Origin: Dyadobacter sp. CECT 9275
GTDB lineage: Bacteria > Bacteroidota > Bacteroidia > Cytophagales > Spirosomataceae
Reading direction: 5' to 3'
Length of the DNA: 64,000 nt
Assembly (NCBI RefSeq): GCF_907164905.1
Contig: NZ_CAJRAF010000002.1
Location: forward strand, 3,682,001 to 3,746,000
The notes under the pieces were generated by a model. That model saw only the letters and a list, made by a program, of their open reading frames with translations, ran no database searches and was not told the DNA's origin. Made by a program: the position numbers and the translations under genes. Each line of letters opens with the position of its first letter. The stretch's first letter is position 1. This document shows positions 28,584 to 36,416 of the stretch, piece by piece.

Positions 28584-29042
28584 ATGAAAAAATTCTTCAC
28601 GCTTGACCACAATGACTTTCTAGTGATGCTGGCGAGTTCTCCGGTGATTGTCGTGGCTAATTACCTGATCCTGGGGTCATCTTATATGGCGAATCTCGGC
28701 GTATTTGTGGGCACAACACTCGGGCTTACCGCATTGTCTGTGGTTGTTTCATGGCTGATGCATGCCTGGATGGAATTTATGCGGTACTGATTCGCTGGCG
28801 TGGAGCTGGTAGGGCGCCGGGTAACCTACTGCCTGATTTTCTATTTGGTGGCCACGATGGCTCCAATCGGCTTCTGGTCAAGAAAATGCTGCAAAAGAAG
28901 AGAAACCCGCGTGGCTTCCAACGGCGTCGGTCTCAGCAACAACCTGGTCAAATACGCCATGCTGGGCCAGTCAATGCCGCAGATTCTGGAGTTGGACGGG
29001 GAGTTTGTCGTGGCTCTCCCTTTGATTCCGGCTACTTCCTAG
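28584..29042 (+). pseudogene. Internally deleted LytS-type histidine kinase
   Basis: The frame starts MKKFFTLDHNDFLVML and has two membrane helices to MEFMRY, then TGA at 28788-28790. It continues in the same frame (FAGVELVGRRVTYCLIFYLVATMAPIGFW) and jumps to VASNGVGLSNNLVKYAMLGQ...FVVALPLIPATS, the extreme C-terminus of a LytS kinase (compare SSNGVGLSNILNKYEILNQ at 31545). The histidine region and most of the ATPase domain (roughly 200 residues) are missing, and one arginine-like codon has become a stop. It is a dead paralogue of the kinases at 19773 and 31545. Confidence 0.85.
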
Positions 29043-29069
29043 GCGCGTTCGACTATCTTGTTTTATTCT

Positions 29070-29104
29070 AAAAGCCGCTTCATCAGTGGCTTTTTCCGTT
29101 TCAA
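29070..29104 (+). terminator. Rho-independent terminator with conserved CCGTTTCA tail
   Basis: Stem AAAAGCC / GGCTTTT (29070-29076 and 29088-29094) around the loop GCTTCATCAGT, running into T's and then CCGTTTCA. It follows the broken kinase by 28 bp and closely matches the element at 27266. Confidence 0.65.
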
Positions 29105-29201
29105 GGAATCCATCGTTGGGGGCTAGCCAATCTAAGCCCAAATTTGGCAATCTGAATCCGGTTAATAGACTAGAATTTTAAAAAACAAAACAAAAACAGC
29201 C

Positions 29202-30542
29202 ATGAAAAAACTGAATATCCTTTTCGCTACCATGCCCATGGACGGGCATTTTAGTCCGCTCACCAGTTTGGCAGTCCATCTCAAGGGTCAGGGCTTCGAC
29301 GTACGCTGGTACGTGGGGGGCAGCTACGGTGAAAAAGTTAAAAAATTGGGGCTTCCACATTATCCTTACACCAAAGCCCAGTACTTAAACAAGGAAAATC
29401 TAGACAAACTCTTTCCCGAAGCTTCGAAAATCAGGGGAACTGCGGCCCGGATACGCTTTGACATCAACCGGGTGTTTCTGCATCCCACCCCCAACTTTAT
29501 CGAAGATCTAACAGCAATTTACGAAGAGTGGCCATTTGACCTGATCATCCACGACGTCCTGTTCCTGGGCGGCTCCATGATCCGTGAAATCCTCCCCGTA
29601 AAATCCGTGGCGATAGGTGTGTCGCCTTTGTTCGAGTCGGACAGCAATCTGCCGCCAATGGGCTTGGGGAAGGTCCCAGCCCGGAGCTGGCTGGGACGTA
29701 TGGCGCAACAGGTGTTGAGCTACCTGGTTCAGGGTATCCTGTTTAAGCCCTGTAACGACCTGCATAACAAAATCCGGGTACAACATGGCCTGGCCCCCAC
29801 ATCGGACTCTCTTTTCGATTATGCGGTCCGTTCGGCCGATCTATACTTTCAAAGTGGCGTGCCATCGTTTGAATACCCACGCCAGCGCATTAGCCCTAAT
29901 GTACGTTTTGTGGGAGCTATGCTGCCTCACACTCGAGGTATCAAACAACACTTTGAACAGGCTGATAAAGCCCTGGAGGCCAAAAGGGTGGTACTGGTGA
30001 CGCAGGGAACGGTTGAAAAAGATGTAGAAAAAATTCTCGCCCCCACCCTCCAAGCATTCGCTGATGACCCCGACACACTGGTCATTGCTACTACTGGCGG
30101 CTCTTGTACGGTTGAACTACGCCAGCGATTCCCACAGGAACATTTTATCATAGAAGATTTTATCGACTTCCACTCCGTGATGAGCTTTGCAAACGTATAC
30201 GTGACCAACGGTGGCTATGGTGGGGTCATGCTGGGTCTACAGCATAACCTGCCCATTGTAGCAGCGGGCGTACATGAGGGCAAGAGCGAAATCGCTGCAC
30301 GCGTAGGCTATTGCGGGGTAGGAGTCAATTTGAAAACCGAAAAGCCGAAGCCAACACAAATCCGTCGGGCGGTGAATCAAGTGTTAAACGAGGTCGCATA
30401 CCGTCAAAATGTGCAAAAAATGAGTCAGGAATTCTCCGAATATAACACCAATGAATTGGCCACGCAGTATATACAAGATTTGGTTGCAAAACCGCTTGAA
30501 TCCATCATCGCGACACCGTCCTCTCTGCCGGCCATAGGATAA
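29202..30542 (+). CDS. GT1-type UDP-glycosyltransferase family protein
   Basis: 446 residues. The N-terminus NILFATMPMDGHFSPLTSLAVHLKGQGFDVRWYVG has the glycine/histidine acceptor-binding motif of the macrolide/UDP-glycosyltransferase (GT1, GT-B fold) family. The C-terminal donor domain shows VVLVTQGTVEKDVEKIL, VTNGGYGGVMLGLQHNLPIVAAGVHEGKSEIAARV and the tail of helices typical of the family. It would transfer a sugar from a nucleotide donor to a small hydrophobic acceptor in the cytoplasm. Acceptor unknown. Confidence 0.85.
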   Translation: MKKLNILFATMPMDGHFSPLTSLAVHLKGQGFDVRWYVGGSYGEKVKKLGLPHYPYTKAQYLNKENLDKLFPEASKIRGTAARIRFDINRVFLHPTPNFIEDLTAIYEEWPFDLIIHDVLFLGGSMIREILPVKSVAIGVSPLFESDSNLPPMGLGKVPARSWLGRMAQQVLSYLVQGILFKPCNDLHNKIRVQHGLAPTSDSLFDYAVRSADLYFQSGVPSFEYPRQRISPNVRFVGAMLPHTRGIKQHFEQADKALEAKRVVLVTQGTVEKDVEKILAPTLQAFADDPDTLVIATTGGSCTVELRQRFPQEHFIIEDFIDFHSVMSFANVYVTNGGYGGVMLGLQHNLPIVAAGVHEGKSEIAARVGYCGVGVNLKTEKPKPTQIRRAVNQVLNEVAYRQNVQKMSQEFSEYNTNELATQYIQDLVAKPLESIIATPSSLPAIG

Positions 30543-30662
30543 ACAGGGTCACATTCAGATTCAAGGTATGGGTATCGTATTTTTTTGGGTTAGTCTTAAA
30601 TAAATCTACCCGATCTAGAATCGCTGCAAAATCTTAAAAAACAAAATAAATTTCGAATAGCC

Positions 30663-31409
30663 ATGATAAAAACCTTTGCTCCTGCGACTGTTGCTGCAAT
30701 CCTGTTTTTTGCTTTTATGACTCCCTTCTCATGTATCCAATCGGACACCCAGGAAGTCAGTCCCGATCTCGGTCGGCCACAAAAAGGCGTCGTTTCGGGA
30801 AGCGCCACTGATGCGGCAGGTAAGCCGCTGCCCAATGCCACGATCGTGGTCAACAACACGCAGTTTTACAACCACAACGTTCTGGCAGAAACAGATGCTA
30901 AAGGAAAGTACAGCCTGTCCCTCACGCCCGGTTCGTGGTATGTGCGGGGAACTACTAAAATCCGGTTTGACAACAAGAACTACGTCCTCGATCTGCATCC
31001 CGATTCCGACGCCCCCTTCGCTGGAACAGAGGGTGCAGTGCGTAATTTGAGCCTGAGAATAGCGGGCGAACGCACGGGGCAGTTTGGCAACGATGGCTTT
31101 TATGGAGGCCAGGTAGAAGTATTTGCCTCGGGCTTGCCCACTGATCAAATGATGCTAACCCTTCAACCAGTCGGCAATCTGCTGGATGGCTCAACTGGAA
31201 AACTAATCACCGCCAAACCCCAGCAGTCGTACCTGGACAACGTGCCGCTGGGTAAGTACAAGGTCACGGCCAGCATTGGTGGACAATTCTTACGGGTGAG
31301 GGTACGCAATACCGGGCAAGAATACGGTGCTGCAGTCACCGCGAGCTTCGATCCGGCGTACACTGGAGCCGAAGGACGATACAAACTGAATATCGAAGTT
31401 AGTGAATGA
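30663..31409 (+). CDS. Lipoprotein with carboxypeptidase-regulatory-like domain
   Basis: 248 residues with a lipoprotein-type signal (AAILFFAFMTPFSC). Residues about 45-110 form a carboxypeptidase-D-regulatory-like beta-sandwich (VVSGSATDAAGKPLPNATIVVNNTQF...TDAKGKYSLSLTPGSWYVRG), and the second half looks like a second such module (QSYLDNVPLGKYKVTASIGGQFLRVRV). Probably a surface binding protein. Its leader resembles the one at 29170 (A-rich ...TTAAAAAACAAAA... before AGCCATGA). Confidence 0.7.
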   Translation: MIKTFAPATVAAILFFAFMTPFSCIQSDTQEVSPDLGRPQKGVVSGSATDAAGKPLPNATIVVNNTQFYNHNVLAETDAKGKYSLSLTPGSWYVRGTTKIRFDNKNYVLDLHPDSDAPFAGTEGAVRNLSLRIAGERTGQFGNDGFYGGQVEVFASGLPTDQMMLTLQPVGNLLDGSTGKLITAKPQQSYLDNVPLGKYKVTASIGGQFLRVRVRNTGQEYGAAVTASFDPAYTGAEGRYKLNIEVSE

Positions 31410-31425
31410 GAAAATACGGGGCATA

Positions 31426-31463
31426 GCCGCAAAATGCGGCCCGTTGGCGGCCTTTCCGGTTTC
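31426..31463 (+). terminator. Hairpin and divergent copy of the dispersed intergenic motif
   Basis: Stem GCCGCA / TGCGGC (31426-31440), then GGCGGCCTTTCCGGTTTCATC, a GC-shifted copy of the GTGGCTTTTTCCGTTTCATC-type element at 27283. It lies 17 bp after the lipoprotein stop. Confidence 0.45.
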
Positions 31464-31544
31464 ATCGGGACCCCAATGATAAAGTTTCGCGAAAATAGCC
31501 TATTCTTAACTGCACGATTTTAGACCGCCTTACCTCACTTCGTT

Positions 31545-32642
31545 TTGGATCGATTGAACGATAAATGGCTGCGTATCTTTGGCATTGCCTTGCTACTGGC
31601 TATCAGCATCTCCGTAAATGACTATTATGAGCAACCATTCAGTCCCCGGATGGCACTCAAAGCCGTGGTTACCCTGATTTCTATCATGGTGTTCTGGCAG
31701 GTGATGCGGGCCTGTATTTTTTATTTCCGACGCCAATACCCTCACAAATCACATACCGTCAAGCGACTGGCCTTTACGTTCCTTTCGGGCAACATCGCGA
31801 CTACGCTGGTGACTTGGCTGTTTAGTGCTTTGCAGCAATGGGTCACCAGCGGGTCACCGGCTATTTACCCGATCGGTGATGAAATTGCGAGCATAACGAT
31901 CAGTAACCGGGAAATTGCCCTGAGTATGGACGAATTCGATTTCGTCCAGGCTGTCACTACTTTCATCTTCATCCAGACCATTTACGAAATCGTGTTCTTC
32001 ATCCATGACTCCTCTGTTCGGGAAAATCGGCTCATACAGTCAGAACAGGAACGGGAAAAACTCCGGGTTGCCAACCTGCAAAGCCAGCTAGACGCATTGA
32101 AACAGCAGGTCAATCCCCACTTCATGTTCAACAGCTTGAATGTATTGGATTCGCTCATCGAGGACGATCCCAGGCAGGCCCGTGTATTTTTGGAAGAACT
32201 CAGCACGGTGTATCGCTACCTGCTACGCTCCAACGAGCACCACCTAACCGAACTGAACAAGGAGCTCGACTTTATCCAGTCGTACTATCACCTGCTAAAA
32301 ACCCGACTGGGCGACGGGCTACGGCTCAATGTTAAAATAGATGAGCAATACCAGTACCATAAAATCCCTCCACTTACCCTGCAACTGCTGATTGAAAATG
32401 CATTTAAGCACAATATCGTGCTGCCCGATCAGCAGCTGATAATCGATATCATTACCAATAAGGATGGATATTTGCTGGTTAGCAATAACGTGCAGCGCAA
32501 GAATGTCCGGGTGTCGTCCAACGGCGTGGGCTTATCCAACATCCTCAATAAGTATGAAATTCTGAACCAACCCGCCCCGGTAATTCAGGATGATGACGGG
32601 CAGTTCACAGTAACGCTTCCGTTAATTGAGGCAGCGCGTTAA
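31545..32642 (+). CDS. LytS/YehU-type sensor histidine kinase
   Basis: 365 residues, apparently starting at TTG 31545 (no ATG lies earlier in the membrane part). There are four membrane segments in the first 145 residues, a linker helix, then QQVNPHFMFNSLNVLDSLI with the histidine near residue 192, RYLLRSNEHHLTELNKELDFIQSYYHLLKTR, PPLTLQLLIENAFKHN and the final SSNGVGLSNILNKYEILNQPAPVI. It converges with the LytTR regulator (12-bp gap between stops), a likely cognate pair. Similar to the kinase at 19773. Confidence 0.92.
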   Translation: MDRLNDKWLRIFGIALLLAISISVNDYYEQPFSPRMALKAVVTLISIMVFWQVMRACIFYFRRQYPHKSHTVKRLAFTFLSGNIATTLVTWLFSALQQWVTSGSPAIYPIGDEIASITISNREIALSMDEFDFVQAVTTFIFIQTIYEIVFFIHDSSVRENRLIQSEQEREKLRVANLQSQLDALKQQVNPHFMFNSLNVLDSLIEDDPRQARVFLEELSTVYRYLLRSNEHHLTELNKELDFIQSYYHLLKTRLGDGLRLNVKIDEQYQYHKIPPLTLQLLIENAFKHNIVLPDQQLIIDIITNKDGYLLVSNNVQRKNVRVSSNGVGLSNILNKYEILNQPAPVIQDDDGQFTVTLPLIEAAR

Positions 32643-32654
32643 TTTTTTTTAAAA

Positions 32655-33434
32655 TTATTTCCCCATCCACTTCTTGAACTCGGTAGCCCGCTCGCGGCTC
32701 ACCAGCACCTCGTCGTCAGTGCCGGGTTTAAGCGTCAGTTTTAGCTTATTATTGAAATAAGGATGAATCTGCTGTACTGCACCGATATTCACAATGTACT
32801 GCCGGTTGGCACGGAAAAACTGAGTTGGGTCGAGCATCGGATCCAATTCGTCAAGAGTGTAGTCTAGTGTAAATTTCTGGTTAGTGCGGGTACGAAACAG
32901 ACTGACACCCGCTTCGGAATGAAAATAGGCGATCTCGCCCACTTCAACGGGTACCCACTGCGCTAGGTGCCGCACCAGAAAGCGGCGACGGTAGTCAGGT
33001 GGGGCCACCTGCTGGCGGAGTTGCTGCACCAGAGCGTCGATAGCCACAGCGGGGGCAGGGTTTTTACTCAATTTTCGGTGCTTTTCCAAGCTAGCCTGCA
33101 GTTCCTGTAGCTTGATGGGCTTGAGCAGATAGTCGATACTATTTACCTTGAAGGCCCGCAGGGCGTATTCGTCGTAGGAGGTGGTGAAGATGACAGGGGC
33201 AGTGACGGTGGTCTGCTCGAAGATCTCGAAACTCTGCCCGTCGGCCAGCTCGATGTCCATCAGAATCAGGTCCGGGGCGTCGGGCTGGCCGGGGGCGTGG
33301 CTTTCGAGCCACTTCACTGAGGCCCGCACACTAGGTGTTGTTTCCACCACGTTGAGAGAGGGGTCCGCTTCTTTGAGCAAGCGGGTCAGTTTACGAACGG
33401 CTAGCTCTTCGTCTTCGATGATTAATACGTTCAT
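32655..33434 (-). CDS. LytTR-family response regulator
   Basis: 259 residues. The receiver domain starts MNVLIIEDEE; the phospho-acceptor is Asp60 (LILMDIELADGQSFEIF), followed by SYDEYALRAFKVNSIDYLLKPI. A LytTR DNA-binding domain occupies about residues 155-258 (FLVRHLAQWVPVEVGEIAYFHSEAGVSLF...FFRANRQYIVNIGAVQQIHPYFNNKL...VSRERATEFKKWMG). Partner of the convergent kinase at 31545, and possibly also used by the kinase at 19773 (inference). Confidence 0.93.
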   Translation of the reverse strand: MNVLIIEDEELAVRKLTRLLKEADPSLNVVETTPSVRASVKWLESHAPGQPDAPDLILMDIELADGQSFEIFEQTTVTAPVIFTTSYDEYALRAFKVNSIDYLLKPIKLQELQASLEKHRKLSKNPAPAVAIDALVQQLRQQVAPPDYRRRFLVRHLAQWVPVEVGEIAYFHSEAGVSLFRTRTNQKFTLDYTLDELDPMLDPTQFFRANRQYIVNIGAVQQIHPYFNNKLKLTLKPGTDDEVLVSRERATEFKKWMGK

Positions 33435-33584
33435 TTTGGGAGATGCTATGGGACTGATTGGGAAAGCAGTAAAAATATTCCGTTTCGGTCACTGTAGCAA
33501 TCACTTACCTCACAAATCCGTCAAAAAGTGATTTGAAACGGAAAAAGCTCAACCTGCAACAGCATTAGAACGATTTTTGAATAG

Positions 33585-34112
33585 CTCCCCAAGGTTGGTA
33601 TCGACTATTTTAAGTCAATTGATAAGCGCCTGTATCTGCCATTAGTATCGACATCTGAAAGTCTTTCCGACCTAAGGTATCAAACCAATTTTAACGATTG
33701 TCCCGACGGATTCGTTGCCACCATCATTACCGATAAAAACGAAACGTATGGGTTCGTCGGTTGGATACAAACAGTAGAGGAAGCAATGAATGCCGCTGAC
33801 GAATTTGTAAGAGCCCAGTTCGCTCGCGCAAAGCAATTATTGAAAGAAGGTAAGATTTATGATGCCTACTTTGAGTTTGGGGTTGGCCTTCATGCCTTGC
33901 AAGAGGCCACTTCTCCTGCACATTCAGGATTTCAACACTGGGGTGATAATGTATCAGCTACCCGTGTTGTCGGACATGTTAGGCAAGAAATGTTTTATCC
34001 CGGAAGTAATAGTAATCTTCAACGAGTTACCAACATGTTTTTAGCCTGGTTTCAAAAAAGCAACTCCCCGCTACCAAAGACTAATCTATTCAAAGCCATT
34101 GGACACGATTAG
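33585..34112 (+). pseudogene. Orphan Rhs-type C-terminal toxin module (no core, no clear start)
   Basis: The frame is open from just after a TAG at 33582 to 34112, about 175 residues, with no credible start before ATG 33786. The sequence reads VGIDYFKSIDKRLYLP...DFVRAQFARAK-like helices, with the segment FEFGVGLHALQEATSPAHSGFQHW. The HALQ-x-TSPAH pattern recalls metal-dependent phospholipase C-like toxin domains and is typical for Rhs tips. It is followed at once by a small membrane gene and then an Rhs core fragment, so it is best read as a displaced toxin tip. Activity is not established. Confidence 0.55.
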
Positions 34113-34113
34113 T

Positions 34114-34266
34114 ATGAAAGAAACTATAATTTTGTTAGTACTATACCTTTTATTTCTCGTTTTATCACTAATTTATCGCAAAAGAATGAATTGTGTAGAA
34201 AGAAAGTGGGTGTACATCTCAATTCTTTGTATCCACCGTACAATCCAAGCTTACCCTGATTTGTAA
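34114..34266 (+). CDS. Small membrane protein, possible immunity protein of the orphan Rhs tip
   Basis: 50 residues, MKETIILLVLYLLFLVLSLIYRKRMNCVERKW..., with one strong membrane helix at residues 4-21 followed by a basic region. The ATG follows the toxin-module stop by 1 bp, the normal position for an Rhs immunity gene. No family recognised; a role as cognate immunity is inference. Confidence 0.45.
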   Translation: MKETIILLVLYLLFLVLSLIYRKRMNCVERKWVYISILCIHRTIQAYPDL

Positions 34267-34294
34267 TCGGAGTCAGCTTGGTTTAGTGTTTTAA

Positions 34295-34620
34295 ATGCAT
34301 CTATATAAAATAATTCTCAGCTACGACGGGGTGAACTCCATCATCAATAATGGTGCGAATGCATCGGATTATAGTTTTGAGTATTATCTTAGAGACCACC
34401 TGGGCAATACCCGCATGGTGATGAATGAGGTGGGAACTATTGTGCAGGAGACGGAATATTTTGCTTTCGGGCTTGCCATTCCTAGAACGGTAGGGAAGAA
34501 TAAGTACACCTTCTTAGGTAAAGAAAAGCAGCCCGAAACGAACTGGATAGATCTCCAAGCCAGGTTCTTCGATCCGACCATTGGTCGATTTATGGTGATT
34601 GAGGGTCAAGCTGAAAATCT
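34295..34620 (+). pseudogene. Rhs repeat-associated core fragment, cut by ISAon1-type insertion
   Basis: The frame contains the conserved Rhs core end: YLRDHLGNTRMVMNEVG, YFAFGLAIPRT, KNKYTFLGKEKQPETNWIDLQARFFDPTIGRF. The variable toxin region that should follow is replaced by the insertion sequence that begins at the G-run at 34621. Located after an orphan tip and immunity-like gene, it is the start of a second displaced core/tip module of an Rhs array. Confidence 0.88.
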
Positions 34621-34631
34621 GGGGGGGGAAG

Positions 34632-35567
34632 TTAAGCATAAAGTTTTGTAAGCCGGAATAGGAAAAATGGAATATCCCTAACGCCTCTGGATGATGACCT
34701 AAAAGCCTTGATCTTAGCGTTGAAAGATTCAGCTGAAGCGTTAGTACTTCTGTTGTTAAAGAAATTAAGAATGTCCAGATAGTGCGTCTGGATCGACCTG
34801 GCGACAGTTTTGAATGAATCAAGGCCGCAATCTTCAACTTCGTTATACCAAAGCGCCAATTTCTTGAATGCTTGTTCTTTGAGTTTGCAAGCCCGAAAGA
34901 TGGTACCAAGACCACTAGCCAGCTTGTATGCTTGCTCAACAACCGGATAACGCTCAAAAAGTAGCCTCGAACGATGAACCTGTGACAGTGTCCATTTGTC
35001 GTGATGCTTAAACAGTAAGTATCTGCTTCTGACCAGCAATTGTTTAAGCGTATCTCCATTGCTCAAAACCTCAGGCTGGTAAATCAATCCGGATTGCCTG
35101 GCCGCTTCAATAGCTTCATTTTCTTGATCCAGGGCCTGCCAACGATGTTGAATCCTGATTTCCTGAACTGCATCAAATGCTAGTTTTTGGACGTGAAAAC
35201 GGTCGATAACCTTCGACGCCTTTGGGAAGCATCGGCTCACAATCATGCCCATGTTGGCCGCCATGTCCAACGTCACTTCTCTTACTTTATCACGAGTACG
35301 CTTTGGAATCTTCCTCAAAATCTCAATGACAGAATTAGCTTGCGTACCTTTGACCATCGCTACTAATGAACCTTTACGTCCTTTGGCTGCTTTATCCGTG
35401 ACAATTGTATATAATTCACCATTGGACAGTGATGTTTCATCTATGCTAAGATGCGAACCTGTGTTGTCGGGATATAATAGCCACTCGGCCGCATGCTCTC
35501 GTTGTTCCCAATCTTTGTAATCGCTAATATGGCTTTTATATTGCTCCTGAAGTTGCTTCCCATCCAA
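34632..35567 (-). CDS. ISAon1-family transposase (DDE_Tnp_ISL3)
   Basis: 311 residues as called from TTG 35567. The same frame is open further upstream (...NHPVSCSQLGKYFHLDG) to a TAA close to the end of the first ORF, so the true product may begin earlier or arise by frameshift. Catalytic-core features of the ISL3 transposases are visible: HLSIDETSLSNGELYTIVTDKAAKGRKGS, VTLDMAANMGMIVSRCFPKASKVIDRFHVQKLA, and the C-terminal NRSTNASAESFNAKIKAFRSSSRG with the glutamate. Appears intact. Confidence 0.9.
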   Translation of the reverse strand: MDGKQLQEQYKSHISDYKDWEQREHAAEWLLYPDNTGSHLSIDETSLSNGELYTIVTDKAAKGRKGSLVAMVKGTQANSVIEILRKIPKRTRDKVREVTLDMAANMGMIVSRCFPKASKVIDRFHVQKLAFDAVQEIRIQHRWQALDQENEAIEAARQSGLIYQPEVLSNGDTLKQLLVRSRYLLFKHHDKWTLSQVHRSRLLFERYPVVEQAYKLASGLGTIFRACKLKEQAFKKLALWYNEVEDCGLDSFKTVARSIQTHYLDILNFFNNRSTNASAESFNAKIKAFRSSSRGVRDIPFFLFRLTKLYA

Positions 35568-35610
35568 ATGAAAGTATTTGCCTAATTGAGAACAACTTAC
35601 AGGATGATTA

Positions 35611-35961
35611 TCAATACAATCCTTTTAAAAAATCCGCGAATTCCTTAGTCATTCGCGTCCCTTTTTGAACCAATTCCCAATCCCTACTAATAGTCTCTCC
35701 CGTATCCTTCACTTCCCAACGACGGCGTTTGATACAGAGTGTAACCTTCTGGTTACGAATAGGGAAGTCCTGAATGTATATCTCGGGCAGAAAGCCCTTA
35801 GACTCTAATTTTTGATCTTTATATTCGGAGGGAGGAAGATTTTTCTCCTCCAGGTAGATGTGCAGACCCGTGAGGCCTTCGACGATTTTGGAAAGTTCAA
35901 AAAATACGGTGATCCCTTCTGGTAATAGGAAGCGAACTAAGGCTTGATATGATTCTTGCAA
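35611..35961 (-). CDS. ISAon1-family transposase N-terminal-region protein
   Basis: 116 residues (LQESYQALVRFLLPEGITVFFELSKIVEGLTGLHIYLEE...LPEIYIQDFPIRNQKVTLCIKRRRWEV), matching the separate N-terminal protein that precedes the transposase in ISAon1 elements. The end of this ORF (TTT TTA AAA G) is in a different frame from the transposase and is a possible programmed-frameshift site joining the two. The start appears to be TTG at 35961. Confidence 0.85.
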   Translation of the reverse strand: MQESYQALVRFLLPEGITVFFELSKIVEGLTGLHIYLEEKNLPPSEYKDQKLESKGFLPEIYIQDFPIRNQKVTLCIKRRRWEVKDTGETISRDWELVQKGTRMTKEFADFLKGLY

Positions 35962-36149
35962 TGGACTCTAAAATTGGTTCATTACAAATGAACTACTTTT
36001 TTAATCGCCCCCCAACTTTTCGGACTGATCCGTGATTGATCCTGAAACGGATGGACAATTAGAATTTTCTCCGTATCATTCCCCCAGAAATTCTGCTTGA
36101 TCCGTTTTTGACTTGATCCCTGATCCCTTAGTTGTTGTACCTATGAAAA

Positions 36150-36180
36150 AAGCCGCTACGATTTTCGATCGTAACGGCTT
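36150..36180 (-). terminator. Rho-independent terminator of the former tRNA-Met gene
   Basis: Stem AAGCCGCTACGAT / ATCGTAACGGCTT, 13 bp with one G-T wobble and loop TTTCG, with an A-run at 36146-36150 that is a T-run on the minus strand. It lies directly after the 3' end of the tRNA fragment. Confidence 0.7.
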
Positions 36181-36191
36181 GATTTTCTGTG

Positions 36192-36233
36192 TAGCGGGAG
36201 CTGGACTCGAACCAGCGACCTTTGGGTTATGAG
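36192..36233 (-). other. 3' part of tRNA-Met gene (island attachment-site scar)
   Basis: On the minus strand the sequence runs from the anticodon loop CTCATAA through the variable loop and a perfect T-arm (GCTGG TTCGAGT CCAGC) to the acceptor 3' strand TCCCGCT plus discriminator A. The 5' acceptor strand AGCGGGA and the D-arm are absent from the upstream sequence, and the bases before the anticodon loop do not pair with its 3' stem. It is therefore a tRNA fragment and not a working tRNA. A tyrosine recombinase starts 180 bp away, so this is best read as one attachment site of an integrated element; the other copy must lie outside the window. Confidence 0.8.
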
Positions 36234-36416
36234 CTTCACCTGCTATGGTATAAATTGAACATTATTGGACATAAATTGCACTTATAAGGTACTTTTGGCA
36301 TGTTTTTGTCCCCTTCAGTCCATGTAAATCCAGTAAATGTTTTAGATATGTTTTAGATACTTTTTAGTAAAACGCCGCAGTCATTCGTATTTTTGTTTCT
36401 CTGAAACATGATAAAC

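Larger units (their letters stand above)
34621..36013 (-). mobile_element. ISAon1-type (ISL3-related) insertion sequence, approximate ends
   Basis: Two minus-strand ORFs (N-terminal-region protein at 35961-35611 and transposase at 35567-34632) form the two-gene arrangement of Bacteroidetes ISAon1-type elements. Candidate ends are the G-run at 34621 (G's then AAGTTAAGCATAAAG) and the complementary C-run at 36008-36013, whose reverse complement reads GGGGGGCGATTAAAAAAG. They share only a short imperfect inverted repeat, and no target duplication was found, so the limits are approximate. It interrupts the Rhs core fragment. Confidence 0.65.

Noticed and set aside
36020..36130. Repeated TGATCC words (candidate short repeats)
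   Set aside because: Irregular spacing and no conserved unit longer than about 7 bp; not a CRISPR or iteron array.
36192..36233. Functional tRNA-Met gene
   Set aside because: The acceptor 5' strand and D-arm are missing, and the anticodon stem cannot pair.
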